DNA of 57,839 nt from an uncultured Lachnospiraceae bacterium (GCA_948470905.1 CAOKQK010000011.1:1-57839); one strand, 5' to 3'. Counted from the first letter of the stretch, positions 45,277 through 54,811 are shown. Numbers and translations are program-made. The notes: a model not told the origin generated them from the letters alone.

Positions 45277-46791
45277 TCAGTTTCCACTTTGCATCTGCTT
45301 TAAAGCAACCCTGTCGATCTTCCCGTTGGCTGTAAAAGGCATGCTCTCCAGCCGCACCGTCCTGTTGGGGAGCATGTACCTGGGCAGCTTTGTCTTCATC
45401 GCCAGGACAACCTCCTTCTCGGTGATATCCCCCACATAATACAGCACGATCTTGCCTTTATCCATATCATAGATACATGCCGATAGCTTGATCCCGGGAA
45501 GCATGTTCACATTCACCTCGATCTCTCCCAGCTCTATACGGTGCCCCATGTGCTTGATCTGGAAATCCCTGCGGGACACGAAGCAAAGCTCCCCGGCCTT
45601 ATTGATAACGCCCATATCCCCTGTCCTGTAGATCAGCTCCGGGTAGGCACTGTTCAAAGGATTCTGCACAAAAGCCTCCCCTGTCCTGACAGGGTCATTG
45701 TAATAGCCCAGCGTCAGCGCAGTTCCCCTGACACAGATCTCTCCCTGCTGTCCCTTAGCCGCCAGCCTGCCCTGCTCATCCAGGAGCAGGATCTCACGGT
45801 TGGGAAAAGGATGCCCGATGGGAATCACCTCATTGTCCTCAAACTCCCGCTCCACCCTGTAATAGCAGCACATCCCGGTGCTCTCCGTGGGCCCGTACAG
45901 ATTGGTAAATACAGCCTTGGGCAATGCCTGGCGCCAGATTCGGAACTGTTTGATGGGAAATACCTCGCTGCCAAAGGCAATCGTGTGCAGATATTCCGGC
46001 TTCACAGAGTCAAAAGTCCCAAAGGCGCTGACCATAGTCAGGGCGGAAACCACCCAGCAGATCGTATTGATCCTGTGCTCGTTCAAAAATTCCACCAGGG
46101 CCGTAGGAATGGAGAAAAGGCTCTTGGGGATGAGATAGGTGGTGGCGCCGAATTTCAGGGTGGGATATATCTCCTTCAGGCAGGCGTCAAAGTACAGCGG
46201 CGACTGGTTTCCGAACACAGTGTCTTCATGAAAGCCCAGGATCTCGGAGAGCTGCTCCACATAATCGATCACTGACCTGTGGCAGGCGGCAACCCCCTTG
46301 GGGATGCCGGTGGAACCGGACGTGAAGACAATATAGATCGGGTCTGTGTCGATGGCTCTCCTGTATATTGCATCCAATGCCCCGTCGTCGATGTCCGTGT
46401 GTACGATATCCTCATAACACACGATCTCGCCGTCCCCGATCTCAAAATCCTTCGCCTTCTCCGCCGTGGTGCTGTCACAGATGATCAGGGGAGACTTTAC
46501 ATTGTCCAGGATGAGCTGGATCCTGCCTGCCGGCATTTCCTCATCAATGGGCACATAGAAATCCCCTCCTGCGATAATGCCGTAGAAAGCAGTGATCTCC
46601 TGGGGCGATTTCTTCATAAATACCACCACAGGCTTTTTGCAGATACCCTTCCGGCTTAAATAACTGCCGATGCTGCGGCAACGCCTGTACACCTCTTCAA
46701 AAGTATATTCCGTCGTGCCGTCCGAGTACGCCTTCTTGTCCGGCTTCTTCTTTACAATCTCGTATAGATACCTTAAGACATTATTCTGCAT
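45277..46791 (-). CDS. Amino-acid adenylating enzyme (DltA-like)
   Basis: Activates an amino acid as its adenylate and loads it on the carrier protein. The 504-residue stand-alone A domain has FTSGSTGIPKG (156-166), NLYGPTEST, YRTGDMG, RRDFQIKHMGHRIELGEIE and the A10 Lys in TANGKIDR. Asp202 (FDACLKE) is the amino-group ligand. By eye, GrsA position 239 aligns with Lys206, where DltA has Met; Lys there occurs in some Glu-activating domains. So the substrate may be an acidic or other amino acid rather than D-Ala. First gene of the operon, with promoter at 46835-46863. Confidence 0.87.
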   Translation of the reverse strand: MQNNVLRYLYEIVKKKPDKKAYSDGTTEYTFEEVYRRCRSIGSYLSRKGICKKPVVVFMKKSPQEITAFYGIIAGGDFYVPIDEEMPAGRIQLILDNVKSPLIICDSTTAEKAKDFEIGDGEIVCYEDIVHTDIDDGALDAIYRRAIDTDPIYIVFTSGSTGIPKGVAACHRSVIDYVEQLSEILGFHEDTVFGNQSPLYFDACLKEIYPTLKFGATTYLIPKSLFSIPTALVEFLNEHRINTICWVVSALTMVSAFGTFDSVKPEYLHTIAFGSEVFPIKQFRIWRQALPKAVFTNLYGPTESTGMCCYYRVEREFEDNEVIPIGHPFPNREILLLDEQGRLAAKGQQGEICVRGTALTLGYYNDPVRTGEAFVQNPLNSAYPELIYRTGDMGVINKAGELCFVSRRDFQIKHMGHRIELGEIEVNVNMLPGIKLSACIYDMDKGKIVLYYVGDITEKEVVLAMKTKLPRYMLPNRTVRLESMPFTANGKIDRVALKQMQSGN

Positions 46792-46834
46792 AAATCACTC
46801 ATGCCTTCCTGCAGCACTTATTTTTACTGCACAT

Positions 46835-46863
46835 ATTATAATCACAATGCATCTGTTTTGCAA
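46835..46863 (-). promoter_or_regulatory. Promoter of the acylation operon
   Basis: TTGCAA (46858-46863), 17 bases, TATAAT (46835-46840) on the minus strand, in the gap between secDF and the adenylating enzyme gene. The leader is about 36 bases. Confidence 0.7.
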
Positions 46864-46900
46864 GAGCCTTATTGTTAAGCTTTTATGAATTCGCAGCTGT

Positions 46901-49174
46901 TCAGCCTTTCCCCTGCTCCTGCGCCTTCCTGGGCGCAAACTTAACACGCAGCAGATGCCACAGGCTGCCTGCAAGGAAGATGGAGGAATATGCGCCGCAG
47001 ACAATACCCACCATCAAAGGCAGCGCAAAATCACGGATGCTGGTAACACCCAGGATATAAAGCACCGCCACCATGATGAAGGTGGTCAGGGAGGTAAAGA
47101 TACTCCTGGACATGGTCTGTGTGATGCTCCTGTCCACCACCTCCGCCAGATCCTCCTTGTGCGACATGCCCTTCATATTCTCGCGGACACGGTCAAAGAT
47201 GACAATGGTGGCATTGATGGAATAACCTACGATAGTCAGCATGCACGCCACAAAGGTATTGCTCACGGAGACCCTTGCAGCCGCATAGAACGCCAGCACT
47301 ACCAGCACATCGTGGAGCAGCGCGATAACGCTGCTGATGCCGAAGCGCACATCGCTGAAGCGGATCCGGATATAGATCAGCATACATACGATCGCCACTG
47401 CCACCGCCAGGATCGTGTCTGACTTCATCTCATCGCTGATGGTTGAACTGATGGTCTCCGTCTCGATCCTCCCCGCATCCACACCGAAGTTATCGGCAAG
47501 CATCTTCTCTACAGACTCCCTCTGGTCCACATCCAGAGTACCTGTCTTGAAAATGATCTCGCTGGAATCCTGGACAGTCTGTACCTGCACCGCGCCGCCT
47601 GCAATCTCCTCAATATAGGGCACTACCCGGCTCGTCGCCTCCTCCAGCGTCATGGCTTCCCGGAAAGTGACAGTGGTCGCCGTACCGCCCTTAAAATCCA
47701 GGCTGTAATTCAGCGCATCCCCGGTAGATGCCTTGTTGATGCCCATCATCACAAAGCCCCCAAGGATCAGAACGCCGGAAATCCCGAAGCATACAGCCTT
47801 TTTTGACAATATCTTCAGAACCTTTCCCCCCTTGCCCACACCGTAGAATTTTTCCTTCTTGACACCCAGGGCATACAGGGCCTGTATGAGATACCTTGTC
47901 ACCACAAGGGAAGTGAACATGGAGAGCACAATGCCCAGCGCCAGTGTCTGCGCAAATCCCTTCACGCTTCCCGGACCCAACAGCAGCAGCACTGCCGCCG
48001 CGATCAAAGTGGTGATGTTTCCGTCGATGATGGCGGACAACGCCTTGTCAAAACCCGCCTTGATGGCGCTTTTCACTGATCTGCCCTCTCCCAGTTCTTC
48101 GCGGATGCGGGCAAATATGATCACATTTGCGTCCACCGCCATACCGATGGACAGGATAATGCCGGCGATGCCGGGCAGGGTAAGCGTCATGTCAAAGCCA
48201 TTCAGCAGGAGAATGACCAGCGCCACATAGGATAACAGCCCCACCACGGAAGCCGCACCCGGCACGCGGTACACCGCGATCATGAACACGATAACGATCG
48301 CCAGTCCAATAAGAGCCGCCTTCAGACTGGTGTCGATGGCATCCACGCCCAGCTGCGCGCCCACTACTTTGGAATGCAGCTCCTCCAGCTCCAGCTTCAG
48401 GCCGCCGATACGGATGGTGGAGGCAAGATTCTCCGCCTTTTCATAGGATTCCATAGGGGAGATCTGCGCGCTGCCGTCCGAGATCACAGACGTTACATTA
48501 GGTGCGCTGATAATACTGCCGTCATAATAGATTGCCAGAGTCTCGTTTTTGTCCTTCGCATTCAGGGTCGCCTGATAAAATTTCTGCCGCCCCTCCTCCG
48601 TCATGGTCAGGCTCACCGCGTACTCGCTGCCCATGCTGGTCTGCACGGTACCTGCGTTGGCATCCATGACATCCGTGCCCTGGACCAGGATGGAACCGTT
48701 TGCCAGCAGCTCATCGATGGACTTGTCCAACACATAAGCATATCCGTAAGTGCCGTCCGCATTCTGCACAGCCTGCATGTGATAGTTGGTGTTTCCCTCC
48801 GGGTCGGTCTGCGCGATAAAGTACAGGGAGCCCGGCCTGCCCAGCTCCTGCAGGATCGCGTTGGCATCATTCACACCGGGGATCTCGATGTTGAGCCTGT
48901 CCGATCCCTCCTGGTACACGATTGCCTCTGTGCTGTAGCCCTCCACACGCTTCTGGAGCTTCGCCCTGGTGTCAGCCATGTCGGTGGCGCTGGGCGTCTC
49001 ATCTCCCACCACCTGATAGGTGATGCTGACACCTCCCGCCAGATCCAGCCCCAGCTTGATATCGGAGGCGCTTCCGTCCCCTTCCGCATTCCATCCGAAG
49101 ATGTCAATGTAAGTGACTCCTGCCAAAAGCAGGAAAATGCAGAGCAAAATGGCAACTGCCTTGTTCTTCTTCAT
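46901..49174 (-). CDS. secDF: Fused protein translocase subunit SecDF
   Basis: Proton-driven helper of Sec protein export. The 757 residues join SecD (1-440) and SecF (450-757), each with six membrane segments. Landmarks are DIKLGLDLAGGVSITYQV and the SecD stretch GIAGIILSIGMAVDANVIIFARI, and in SecF LDFKGGTATTVTF and SINATIVIFDRVRENMKG. ATG 49174 has AAAGGA upstream. It lies downstream of the SCIFF maturase gene, the conserved arrangement in Clostridia, and the Sec link may reflect export of the mature peptide. Confidence 0.95.
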   Translation of the reverse strand: MKKNKAVAILLCIFLLLAGVTYIDIFGWNAEGDGSASDIKLGLDLAGGVSITYQVVGDETPSATDMADTRAKLQKRVEGYSTEAIVYQEGSDRLNIEIPGVNDANAILQELGRPGSLYFIAQTDPEGNTNYHMQAVQNADGTYGYAYVLDKSIDELLANGSILVQGTDVMDANAGTVQTSMGSEYAVSLTMTEEGRQKFYQATLNAKDKNETLAIYYDGSIISAPNVTSVISDGSAQISPMESYEKAENLASTIRIGGLKLELEELHSKVVGAQLGVDAIDTSLKAALIGLAIVIVFMIAVYRVPGAASVVGLLSYVALVILLLNGFDMTLTLPGIAGIILSIGMAVDANVIIFARIREELGEGRSVKSAIKAGFDKALSAIIDGNITTLIAAAVLLLLGPGSVKGFAQTLALGIVLSMFTSLVVTRYLIQALYALGVKKEKFYGVGKGGKVLKILSKKAVCFGISGVLILGGFVMMGINKASTGDALNYSLDFKGGTATTVTFREAMTLEEATSRVVPYIEEIAGGAVQVQTVQDSSEIIFKTGTLDVDQRESVEKMLADNFGVDAGRIETETISSTISDEMKSDTILAVAVAIVCMLIYIRIRFSDVRFGISSVIALLHDVLVVLAFYAAARVSVSNTFVACMLTIVGYSINATIVIFDRVRENMKGMSHKEDLAEVVDRSITQTMSRSIFTSLTTFIMVAVLYILGVTSIRDFALPLMVGIVCGAYSSIFLAGSLWHLLRVKFAPRKAQEQGKG

Positions 49175-49272
49175 GATTTTTGTCCTTTCTTACTCATCTT
49201 TATCCGGATTTATCTGAATTTTATCCGGCTTTCTCCCTGAATCCAGACTCCCTGATCCGTCCTCTCCACGCA

Positions 49273-50670
49273 TCAATCTCCTTCCTGGTCCTCCATCTCG
49301 GCAACCTTCAGCATGATCGCACACTCCACGCGCTTTCTCTCCAGCTCGCAGCCCACCTCATAGACGTCGTTGATCTTTCCATGGAAGTTGTACGAGTTGG
49401 CAGCGCAGCCGCCGCTGCAGTAAAACCTGGCAAAACATTTCCTGCACTTGTCCTTGGCGTAGACATTGCAATGCTTGAAATCGTCCCGGATGTCCTCTCT
49501 GACGATCCCCTGATCCACATTCCCCATGAGAAACTTCTCATTTCCCACAAACTGGTGGCAGGGATACAGGTCCCCCCAGGGAGTGACAGCCAGGTACTCC
49601 GTCCCCGAGCCGCAGCCGGACAGCCTCTTTGCTACACAGGGGCCGCCCTCTAAATCTATCATAAAATGGAAGAAATGAAAAGCCCTTCCTTCCCTTCTGC
49701 GTCTTATCATCTCCGCCGCAAGCCTGTCATATTCTTCCTTCAGCTTCGGCAGATCCGCCTCTGTGATGGCGTAATCGTCCTCAGGCTGCGCCACCACCGG
49801 CTCCACGGAGATCTGTTCAAAGCCCAGGTCGGCAAGGTGCAGCACATCCTGTGAAAAATCCAGGTTGTTATGGGTAAAGGTCCCTCTGACATAATACCTT
49901 TCCTGCCCCCTGCTCTCCGCCACCTTCCGGAATTTGGGCACGATCAGGTCATAACTCCCCTGCCCGCCCCTAAAGGGCCTCATCCTGTCATGGATCTCTT
50001 TTCTCCCGTCTATGCTCAGCACGATATTTGCCATTTCACGGTTCGCAAATTCCAGGATATCATCATTTAACAGCACACCGTTGGTAGTCAGGGTAAAGCG
50101 GAACTTTTTATTACAGGGTCCCTCAAGGCTCCTGCCATACTCCACCAGGTCTTTTACCACCTGCCAGTTCATCAGGGGCTCACCGCCAAAGAAGTCCACC
50201 TCCAGGTTGATCCTGTTCCCGGAGTTTGCCACCAGGAAGTCCAGCGCCTTCTTCCCCACCTCAAAGCTCATCAGTGCCCGTCTGCCGTGATACTCCCCCT
50301 CCTGTGCAAAGCAGTACCTGCAGGCGAGGTTGCAGTCATGGGCAATATGCAGGCAGAGCGCCTTTACCACGGTCTTTCTGTTCTTAAAGTCAAACACATA
50401 ATTTTCATAGATATCGGGGGCAAAGAGCTGCCCCTGCTTCTCCAGCTCCAAAACTTCCTCTACAGCCTCCTCAATCTCCTCCGGCGGATAGGGGATGTCC
50501 GCCAGATGCAGGACCGCCGTCTTGATTGTATCCGCGTCCTTGATGCCTTCATTGACAAGAGGCTCCACCAGGGGGATCATGGAGTAGACTATGTCGTCCA
50601 CCACATGGACAGAGCCGCTGTTCACATCCAGCACAATGTTGTACCCATTGCTTTTATATTGATGTATCAC
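49273..50670 (-). CDS. scfB: SCIFF peptide radical SAM maturase
   Basis: Forms thioether cross-links in the SCIFF peptide. Residues 1-85 form a RiPP-recognition-like domain. The radical SAM cluster motif is CNLACRYC (Cys113, 117, 120). The C-terminal SPASM region provides Cys for auxiliary iron-sulfur clusters (SGCGSGTEYL, DLYPCHQF, CRKCFARFYCSGGCAAN). Length is 465 aa. The start is GTG 50670 with AAAGGA upstream. The peptide gene lies 123 bases upstream with a hairpin between, and secDF follows. Confidence 0.95.
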   Translation of the reverse strand: MIHQYKSNGYNIVLDVNSGSVHVVDDIVYSMIPLVEPLVNEGIKDADTIKTAVLHLADIPYPPEEIEEAVEEVLELEKQGQLFAPDIYENYVFDFKNRKTVVKALCLHIAHDCNLACRYCFAQEGEYHGRRALMSFEVGKKALDFLVANSGNRINLEVDFFGGEPLMNWQVVKDLVEYGRSLEGPCNKKFRFTLTTNGVLLNDDILEFANREMANIVLSIDGRKEIHDRMRPFRGGQGSYDLIVPKFRKVAESRGQERYYVRGTFTHNNLDFSQDVLHLADLGFEQISVEPVVAQPEDDYAITEADLPKLKEEYDRLAAEMIRRRREGRAFHFFHFMIDLEGGPCVAKRLSGCGSGTEYLAVTPWGDLYPCHQFVGNEKFLMGNVDQGIVREDIRDDFKHCNVYAKDKCRKCFARFYCSGGCAANSYNFHGKINDVYEVGCELERKRVECAIMLKVAEMEDQEGD

Positions 50671-50735
50671 GAGTTGATTTCCTTTCGCATTTTAATCGGG
50701 CAGGGGAAAGCCCTTCCCTGTGCATACAAAGAAAG

Positions 50736-50759
50736 AGCAGCGATCTTCTCGCTGCTTTT
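50736..50759 (-). terminator. Attenuator-like hairpin between scfA and scfB
   Basis: AGCAGCGA / TCGCTGCT with a 5-base loop and CTTTCTTTG on the minus strand. The poor T-tract suggests partial termination, which would give more peptide than enzyme. Confidence 0.5.
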
Positions 50760-50793
50760 CCCCGGTTTACCAAATTCTCTGTTAAAATATGAG

Positions 50794-50940
50794 TTACTTA
50801 TTAACCTTCTCGCAGCTTTGATTCCCCACAGTGCAGGAGGTCTTGCAGGCAGACTGACAGGAAGTCTGGCATTCGCCGCATCCGCCCTTCTTCATAGATT
50901 CCTTTAAATTTCTTGTTGTCAATGTCTTAATGTGCTTCAT
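50794..50940 (-). CDS. scfA: SCIFF precursor peptide (six Cys in forty-five residues)
   Basis: The 48-residue precursor starts MKHIKTLTTRNLKESMKKGG, the strongly conserved leader of the SCIFF family, and has six Cys at 21, 24, 28, 32, 36 and 43 (CGECQTSCQSACKTSC ... SC). The maturase downstream makes thioether bonds between Cys and Thr. SCIFF is nearly universal in Clostridia, but its role is unknown. ATG 50940 follows GGAGAG. The open frame to 50985 has no support. Its own promoter is at 51027-51054. Confidence 0.96.
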   Translation of the reverse strand: MKHIKTLTTRNLKESMKKGGCGECQTSCQSACKTSCTVGNQSCEKVNK

Positions 50941-51026
50941 GATCGATACTCTCCATTCCCGCCTCTTTCCCTGAAAACAGGGCACAGCGTATATTTTTCC
51001 AAACCTTTAACAGGAAAACTGAGCGT

Positions 51027-51054
51027 AGTATACCATAAAATCAGTTATTGTAAA
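51027..51054 (-). promoter_or_regulatory. Promoter of scfA-scfB
   Basis: TTTACA (51049-51054), 16 bases, TATACT (51027-51032) on the minus strand, about 85 bases before the scfA start. Confidence 0.6.
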
Positions 51055-51134
51055 AGACTTTTTTGTAAAATAGCACATTTTTTTCAAAAATTTTCCATCC
51101 CTCATCCCCAAAACGTATATTTTCCCACATTTTC

Positions 51135-51512
51135 TCAGCTTATCATCCCTCCCAGCATACCGCCTCCCGCACAGAGCACCAGGGTGGTAAAAAAAGATCT
51201 TCCCACCTGGATGCTGCCCTGGTCAAAGACGATGGAGACCACTGCCAGGATCACAAAGTATGCCGCGCCCACCAGAAGCCCCCACAGAAACCTGCGGTTC
51301 CGCATCCGCCTGCCGGCGATAAACCCTCCCAGCACCGTCGCCAGCACATAGATGGCAATGATCGCCCCCGACACGAACTTCTCTCCGAGCCCCAGCTTAT
51401 ACAGCAGGAACGCCAGCACCGCCAGCAGCACCACCGTCACTATGTACGCAAAGAGCAGACACTTCAGCAAAAATAACACCGGGACCTTCTCATTTCCTGC
51501 AGCCTGTTCCAT
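51135..51512 (-). CDS. TIGR04086 family membrane protein
   Basis: A 125-residue protein with four hydrophobic segments (FLLKCLLFAYIVTVVLLAVL, ISGA-type second helix, RFLWGLLVGAAYFVILAVVS and a glycine-rich end GGGMLGGMIS) and a basic loop (AGRRMRNRR). The family is recognised by its place next to SCIFF and sec genes in Clostridia; function unknown. ATG 51512 follows GGGAGG; the longer frame to 51572 is not supported. It transcribes toward scfA and is divergent from the CNNM gene. Confidence 0.85.
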   Translation of the reverse strand: MEQAAGNEKVPVLFLLKCLLFAYIVTVVLLAVLAFLLYKLGLGEKFVSGAIIAIYVLATVLGGFIAGRRMRNRRFLWGLLVGAAYFVILAVVSIVFDQGSIQVGRSFFTTLVLCAGGGMLGGMIS

Positions 51513-51614
51513 ATCACACCTCCCTGTCCTACTATCAGCTTTTATCCACGCGCAATCTGTGATTTGCCGCATGGCTGAACTGTTACTAAATTATATGCTT
51601 CATATGCGCGGAAC

Positions 51615-51643
51615 TTGACACCGCCGCCTGAGTATAGTATATT
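51615..51643 (+). promoter_or_regulatory. Promoter of the CNNM gene
   Basis: TTGACA (51615-51620), 17 bases, TATATT (51638-51643). A small hairpin GCCCG/CGGGC (51655-51675) lies in the leader. Confidence 0.7.
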
Positions 51644-51708
51644 AAATTATAACTGCCCGGCTTTTATTACGGGCGCGTTAATATTTATAAAAAAGGAGTG
51701 AATTTTTT

Positions 51709-53022
51709 TTGGACGTTCCGGTTGTCATACAACTTATTTCTCTTTTGGTCCTGGTAATCCTATCCGGCTTTTTCTCTTCAGCGGAAACGGCTTTAACCAC
51801 TGTAAGCCGCGTAAAAATGCGCACTCTCGAAGAAGAAGGGAACAAACGAGCCGCGCGGGTCAACAAAATACTGGAGAATTACAGCAAGATGCTCAGCGCG
51901 ATCCTGATAGGCAACAATGTGGTAAACCTGTCAGCCTCTGCCCTTGCTACTACCCTGGCAATGCACATCAGCCTGCCTGTGGGAATTGCTACCGGTATAC
52001 TGACTGTCGTGGTCCTGCTCTGCGGTGAGATTGTCCCCAAGACATGGGCAATGATCTCCGCAACAAAGCTTTCCCTCGCTTACAGCGGTATTATCTACGG
52101 CTTAATGCAGCTTCTGACCCCGATCATCTTTGTGATCGACAAGCTCGCAAACGGCATCCTGCGCATAATGCACATTGACCCCAGCAAAAAAATCACCACC
52201 ATGACCGAGGCCGAGCTTCGGACTTATGTGGAGGTAAGCCACGAGGACGGCGTCATTGAGTCCGAAGAACGCGAAATGATCTACAACGTGTTCGATTTCT
52301 CGGATGCGCTGGCAAAAGACATCATGATCCCCCGCATCAATATGGTGACTGTGGACATAGAAGACAGCTACAGCGAGATCCTCTCTGTATTCCGTACTTC
52401 CATGTATACCCGCCTTCCCGTGTATCAGGACGACAAGGACAATATCATCGGTCTGATCAATATCAAGGACTTCATCCTGACAGTAGATGAAAATAATTTT
52501 CATGTAAAGGACATCCTGCGCGATGCCCACTATACATATGAGTACAAAAAAGTAGCTGACCTGCTGATCGAAATACGCGAAAAGACCACTAATGTTACCT
52601 TCGTCCTCAACGAATACGGCGCCACTGTGGGCATGATCACTCTGGAAGACCTTCTGGAGGAAATCGTTGGCGAAATCCGTGACGAATACGATGCCGACGA
52701 GGAGGAGCTGATCAAGAAGATCGACGAGCGCATCTATCTGGTGGAAGGCAGCTTGAAGCTGGACGACATCAACGACGAGCTGGACACCAGCCTTGAGAGC
52801 GAGGATTACGACTCCATCAGCGGACTGATCATCGAATGCCTGAACAGCCTTCCTGAAGACAACGAAGAAGTCACTTTAAAAAACGGCATCAAACTCAAGG
52901 TTCAGGGTATCGACCAGAACCGTATCCAGAAAGTGCTTATGACACTTCCCGAAAACAGGGAGACGCCTGAGCTCCCGGAAGAAACCACAGAAGCGGAAAC
53001 GCCTGCCCAGGGCGCCTCATAG
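51709..53022 (+). CDS. CNNM/CorC-type membrane transporter (hemolysin family)
   Basis: Probable Mg2+ or other divalent-cation exporter. A four-segment CNNM (DUF21) domain (residues 1-180, ILSGFFSSAETALTTVSR) precedes a pair of CBS domains (about 200-330, MIPRINMVTVDIEDSYSE and FVLNEYGATVGMITLEDLLEEIVG) and a CorC_HlyC domain (345-420). Length is 437 aa. The start is an unusual TTG at 51709 with AAGGAG about 12 bases upstream. It converges on pstB, with only 10 bases between the two stops. Confidence 0.9.
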   Translation: MDVPVVIQLISLLVLVILSGFFSSAETALTTVSRVKMRTLEEEGNKRAARVNKILENYSKMLSAILIGNNVVNLSASALATTLAMHISLPVGIATGILTVVVLLCGEIVPKTWAMISATKLSLAYSGIIYGLMQLLTPIIFVIDKLANGILRIMHIDPSKKITTMTEAELRTYVEVSHEDGVIESEEREMIYNVFDFSDALAKDIMIPRINMVTVDIEDSYSEILSVFRTSMYTRLPVYQDDKDNIIGLINIKDFILTVDENNFHVKDILRDAHYTYEYKKVADLLIEIREKTTNVTFVLNEYGATVGMITLEDLLEEIVGEIRDEYDADEEELIKKIDERIYLVEGSLKLDDINDELDTSLESEDYDSISGLIIECLNSLPEDNEEVTLKNGIKLKVQGIDQNRIQKVLMTLPENRETPELPEETTEAETPAQGAS

Positions 53023-53032
53023 CATAAAGCAC

Positions 53033-53791
53033 CTATCCAAAGCGCCCCATAATGTAGTCGTTTGTCTTCTTTTTTCCGGGTCTGGTAAAAAGAGCCCTGG
53101 TAGCACCAAATTCTACCACCGACCCCTGCAGAAAAAAGGCGGTGTCGTCCGATACACGCGCCGCCTGCTGCATGTTGTGTGTCACCACCACCACGGCATA
53201 TTTCTCCTTAAGTACCGTCATAAGATCCTCTATTTTCGATGTGGATACCGGATCCAGCGCAGAGGTAGGCTCATCCATCAACAGGACTTCCGGCCCAACT
53301 GCCAGAGCCCTGGCGATACAAAGCCTCTGCTGCTGTCCCCCCGACAATCCCAATGCCGATCTTTTCAGCCTGTCCCTGACTTCTTCCAGGATTGCCGCCC
53401 CTTTCAGAGATTCCTCCACAATCTCATCCAGCCTGCTCCTGTCCCTTATCCCATGCAGCCTGGGCCCATAAGCTACATTATCATAGATGCTCATGGGAAA
53501 AGGATTCGGCTGCTGAAAAACCATCCCCACTTTCTTGCGCAGCAACGTGGTATCCACCCTCCTGTCATAGATATCCTCTCCGTCCAGCAGCACCTGCCCC
53601 TGGACCCTTGCGTCCTCCACCAGATCGTTCATCCTGTTGAGGCATTTCAGAAAAGTAGACTTCCCGCAGCCGCTGGGACCGATAAAGGCTGTGACAGCAC
53701 GGTCTTTGATCTCCATGCTGACATCTTTCAGCGCATGCTTCCTGCCATAATAAAAATTTAAATTGCTGACAGCTATCTTGATCCTGCCCAT
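53033..53791 (-). CDS. pstB: Phosphate ABC transporter ATP-binding protein PstB
   Basis: Drives high-affinity phosphate uptake. The 252-residue ATPase has Walker [20 protein letters not shown], the PstB-typical [19 protein letters not shown], signature [14 protein letters not shown] and Walker [14 protein letters not shown]. It is the last gene of pstS-pstC-pstA-pstB, 120 bases after pstA. No phoU or two-component genes follow, which is unusual for this operon; they may be elsewhere. Confidence 0.96.
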   Translation of the reverse strand: MGRIKIAVSNLNFYYGRKHALKDVSMEIKDRAVTAFIGPSGCGKSTFLKCLNRMNDLVEDARVQGQVLLDGEDIYDRRVDTTLLRKKVGMVFQQPNPFPMSIYDNVAYGPRLHGIRDRSRLDEIVEESLKGAAILEEVRDRLKRSALGLSGGQQQRLCIARALAVGPEVLLMDEPTSALDPVSTSKIEDLMTVLKEKYAVVVVTHNMQQAARVSDDTAFFLQGSVVEFGATRALFTRPGKKKTNDYIMGRFG

Positions 53792-53911
53792 ACTGTTTCC
53801 AACCCTGTCCGTTTCTCCGCCATTTTCCGTCCCATCCCTCCGCTCCTGTTCTCCTATGCTTCTTGCCTCCTTCCCAATGCTTTTTCCCTTTTTACTACAT
53901 TCCTATCCTCA

Positions 53912-54811
53912 TCAGTGTCCCCCTCCGCCCCTGCGAAGCGCTCCGACGGCTGCTTTCAACAGCCCATTGACTAAAAATACGACAACAATCAATACACACC
54001 CTATCCCAAATGCGAGCTCGTACCTCCCGTCCTGCATCTGGAGATACAGCTCCACCGTCAGCGTCCCTCCCGACTGGAACACTTTTCCAAACAGTTTTTC
54101 CAGATTTTCCGCAAGATTTCTGCCGAGCCTGGGAAGCGCCCTGGCACTGCCCGCCGTGAAAAGCAGCGCCGCCGACTCCCCCACGATCCGCCCTGCAGCC
54201 AGGATCACCCCCGTCAGGATTCCCGGTGCGGCACTCGGCAAGAGCACTGTCCTGATCATATACCACTTGCCGGCTCCCATTCCCAGGCTTCCGCTTCTGT
54301 AGCTGTCCGGCACTGCCCGCAGTGCCTCCTGGGTATTCCTCACAATCAGGGGCAATACCATCAGCGACAGCGTCAACGCACCATTCAACAGAGAATACCC
54401 CAGTCCCAGAACACTCCCGAAAAACCGATAGCCAAACAGGCCAAACAACACAGAAGGAATGCCGGAAAGAACCTCCGTGGCAAAATTCACTGTCTTTACA
54501 AGCCATCCCTGCCTGGCGTACTCATTCAGATAAATTGCCGCTCCCACCCCAACGGGTGTGGCTATGAGCAGTGTAATGACCACAATATATAACGTATTGA
54601 CCAGGCTGCCCGCAATTCCCACAGTGCCCTTCCATTCGCTGGTGACATTGGTAAAAAATCCCCAGTCCAACTGCCCGAAGCCCCTGTAAAACACATAACC
54701 TATGATAACGGAAAGGAGAAGCACTGACAGAAGCCCCGCAGCATATACGGCCGCGGAAATCATAGCCTCCCTCAATTTTTTCCGCCTATGAAAAAGTGTC
54801 TTCCCCGCCAC
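53912..54811 (-). CDS. pstA: Phosphate ABC transporter permease PstA
   Basis: One of two membrane subunits of the phosphate importer. The 299 residues contain six membrane segments and the EAA-type loop ALRAVPDSYRSGSLGMGAGKW. The start is GTG 54811 with GGGGGTG upstream; the coding region overlaps the end of pstC by 26 bases, so translation is probably coupled. The C terminus is rich in Arg and Gly (RRGGGGH). The family is clear from length, topology and operon position. Confidence 0.95.
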   Translation of the reverse strand: MAGKTLFHRRKKLREAMISAAVYAAGLLSVLLLSVIIGYVFYRGFGQLDWGFFTNVTSEWKGTVGIAGSLVNTLYIVVITLLIATPVGVGAAIYLNEYARQGWLVKTVNFATEVLSGIPSVLFGLFGYRFFGSVLGLGYSLLNGALTLSLMVLPLIVRNTQEALRAVPDSYRSGSLGMGAGKWYMIRTVLLPSAAPGILTGVILAAGRIVGESAALLFTAGSARALPRLGRNLAENLEKLFGKVFQSGGTLTVELYLQMQDGRYELAFGIGCVLIVVVFLVNGLLKAAVGALRRGGGGH

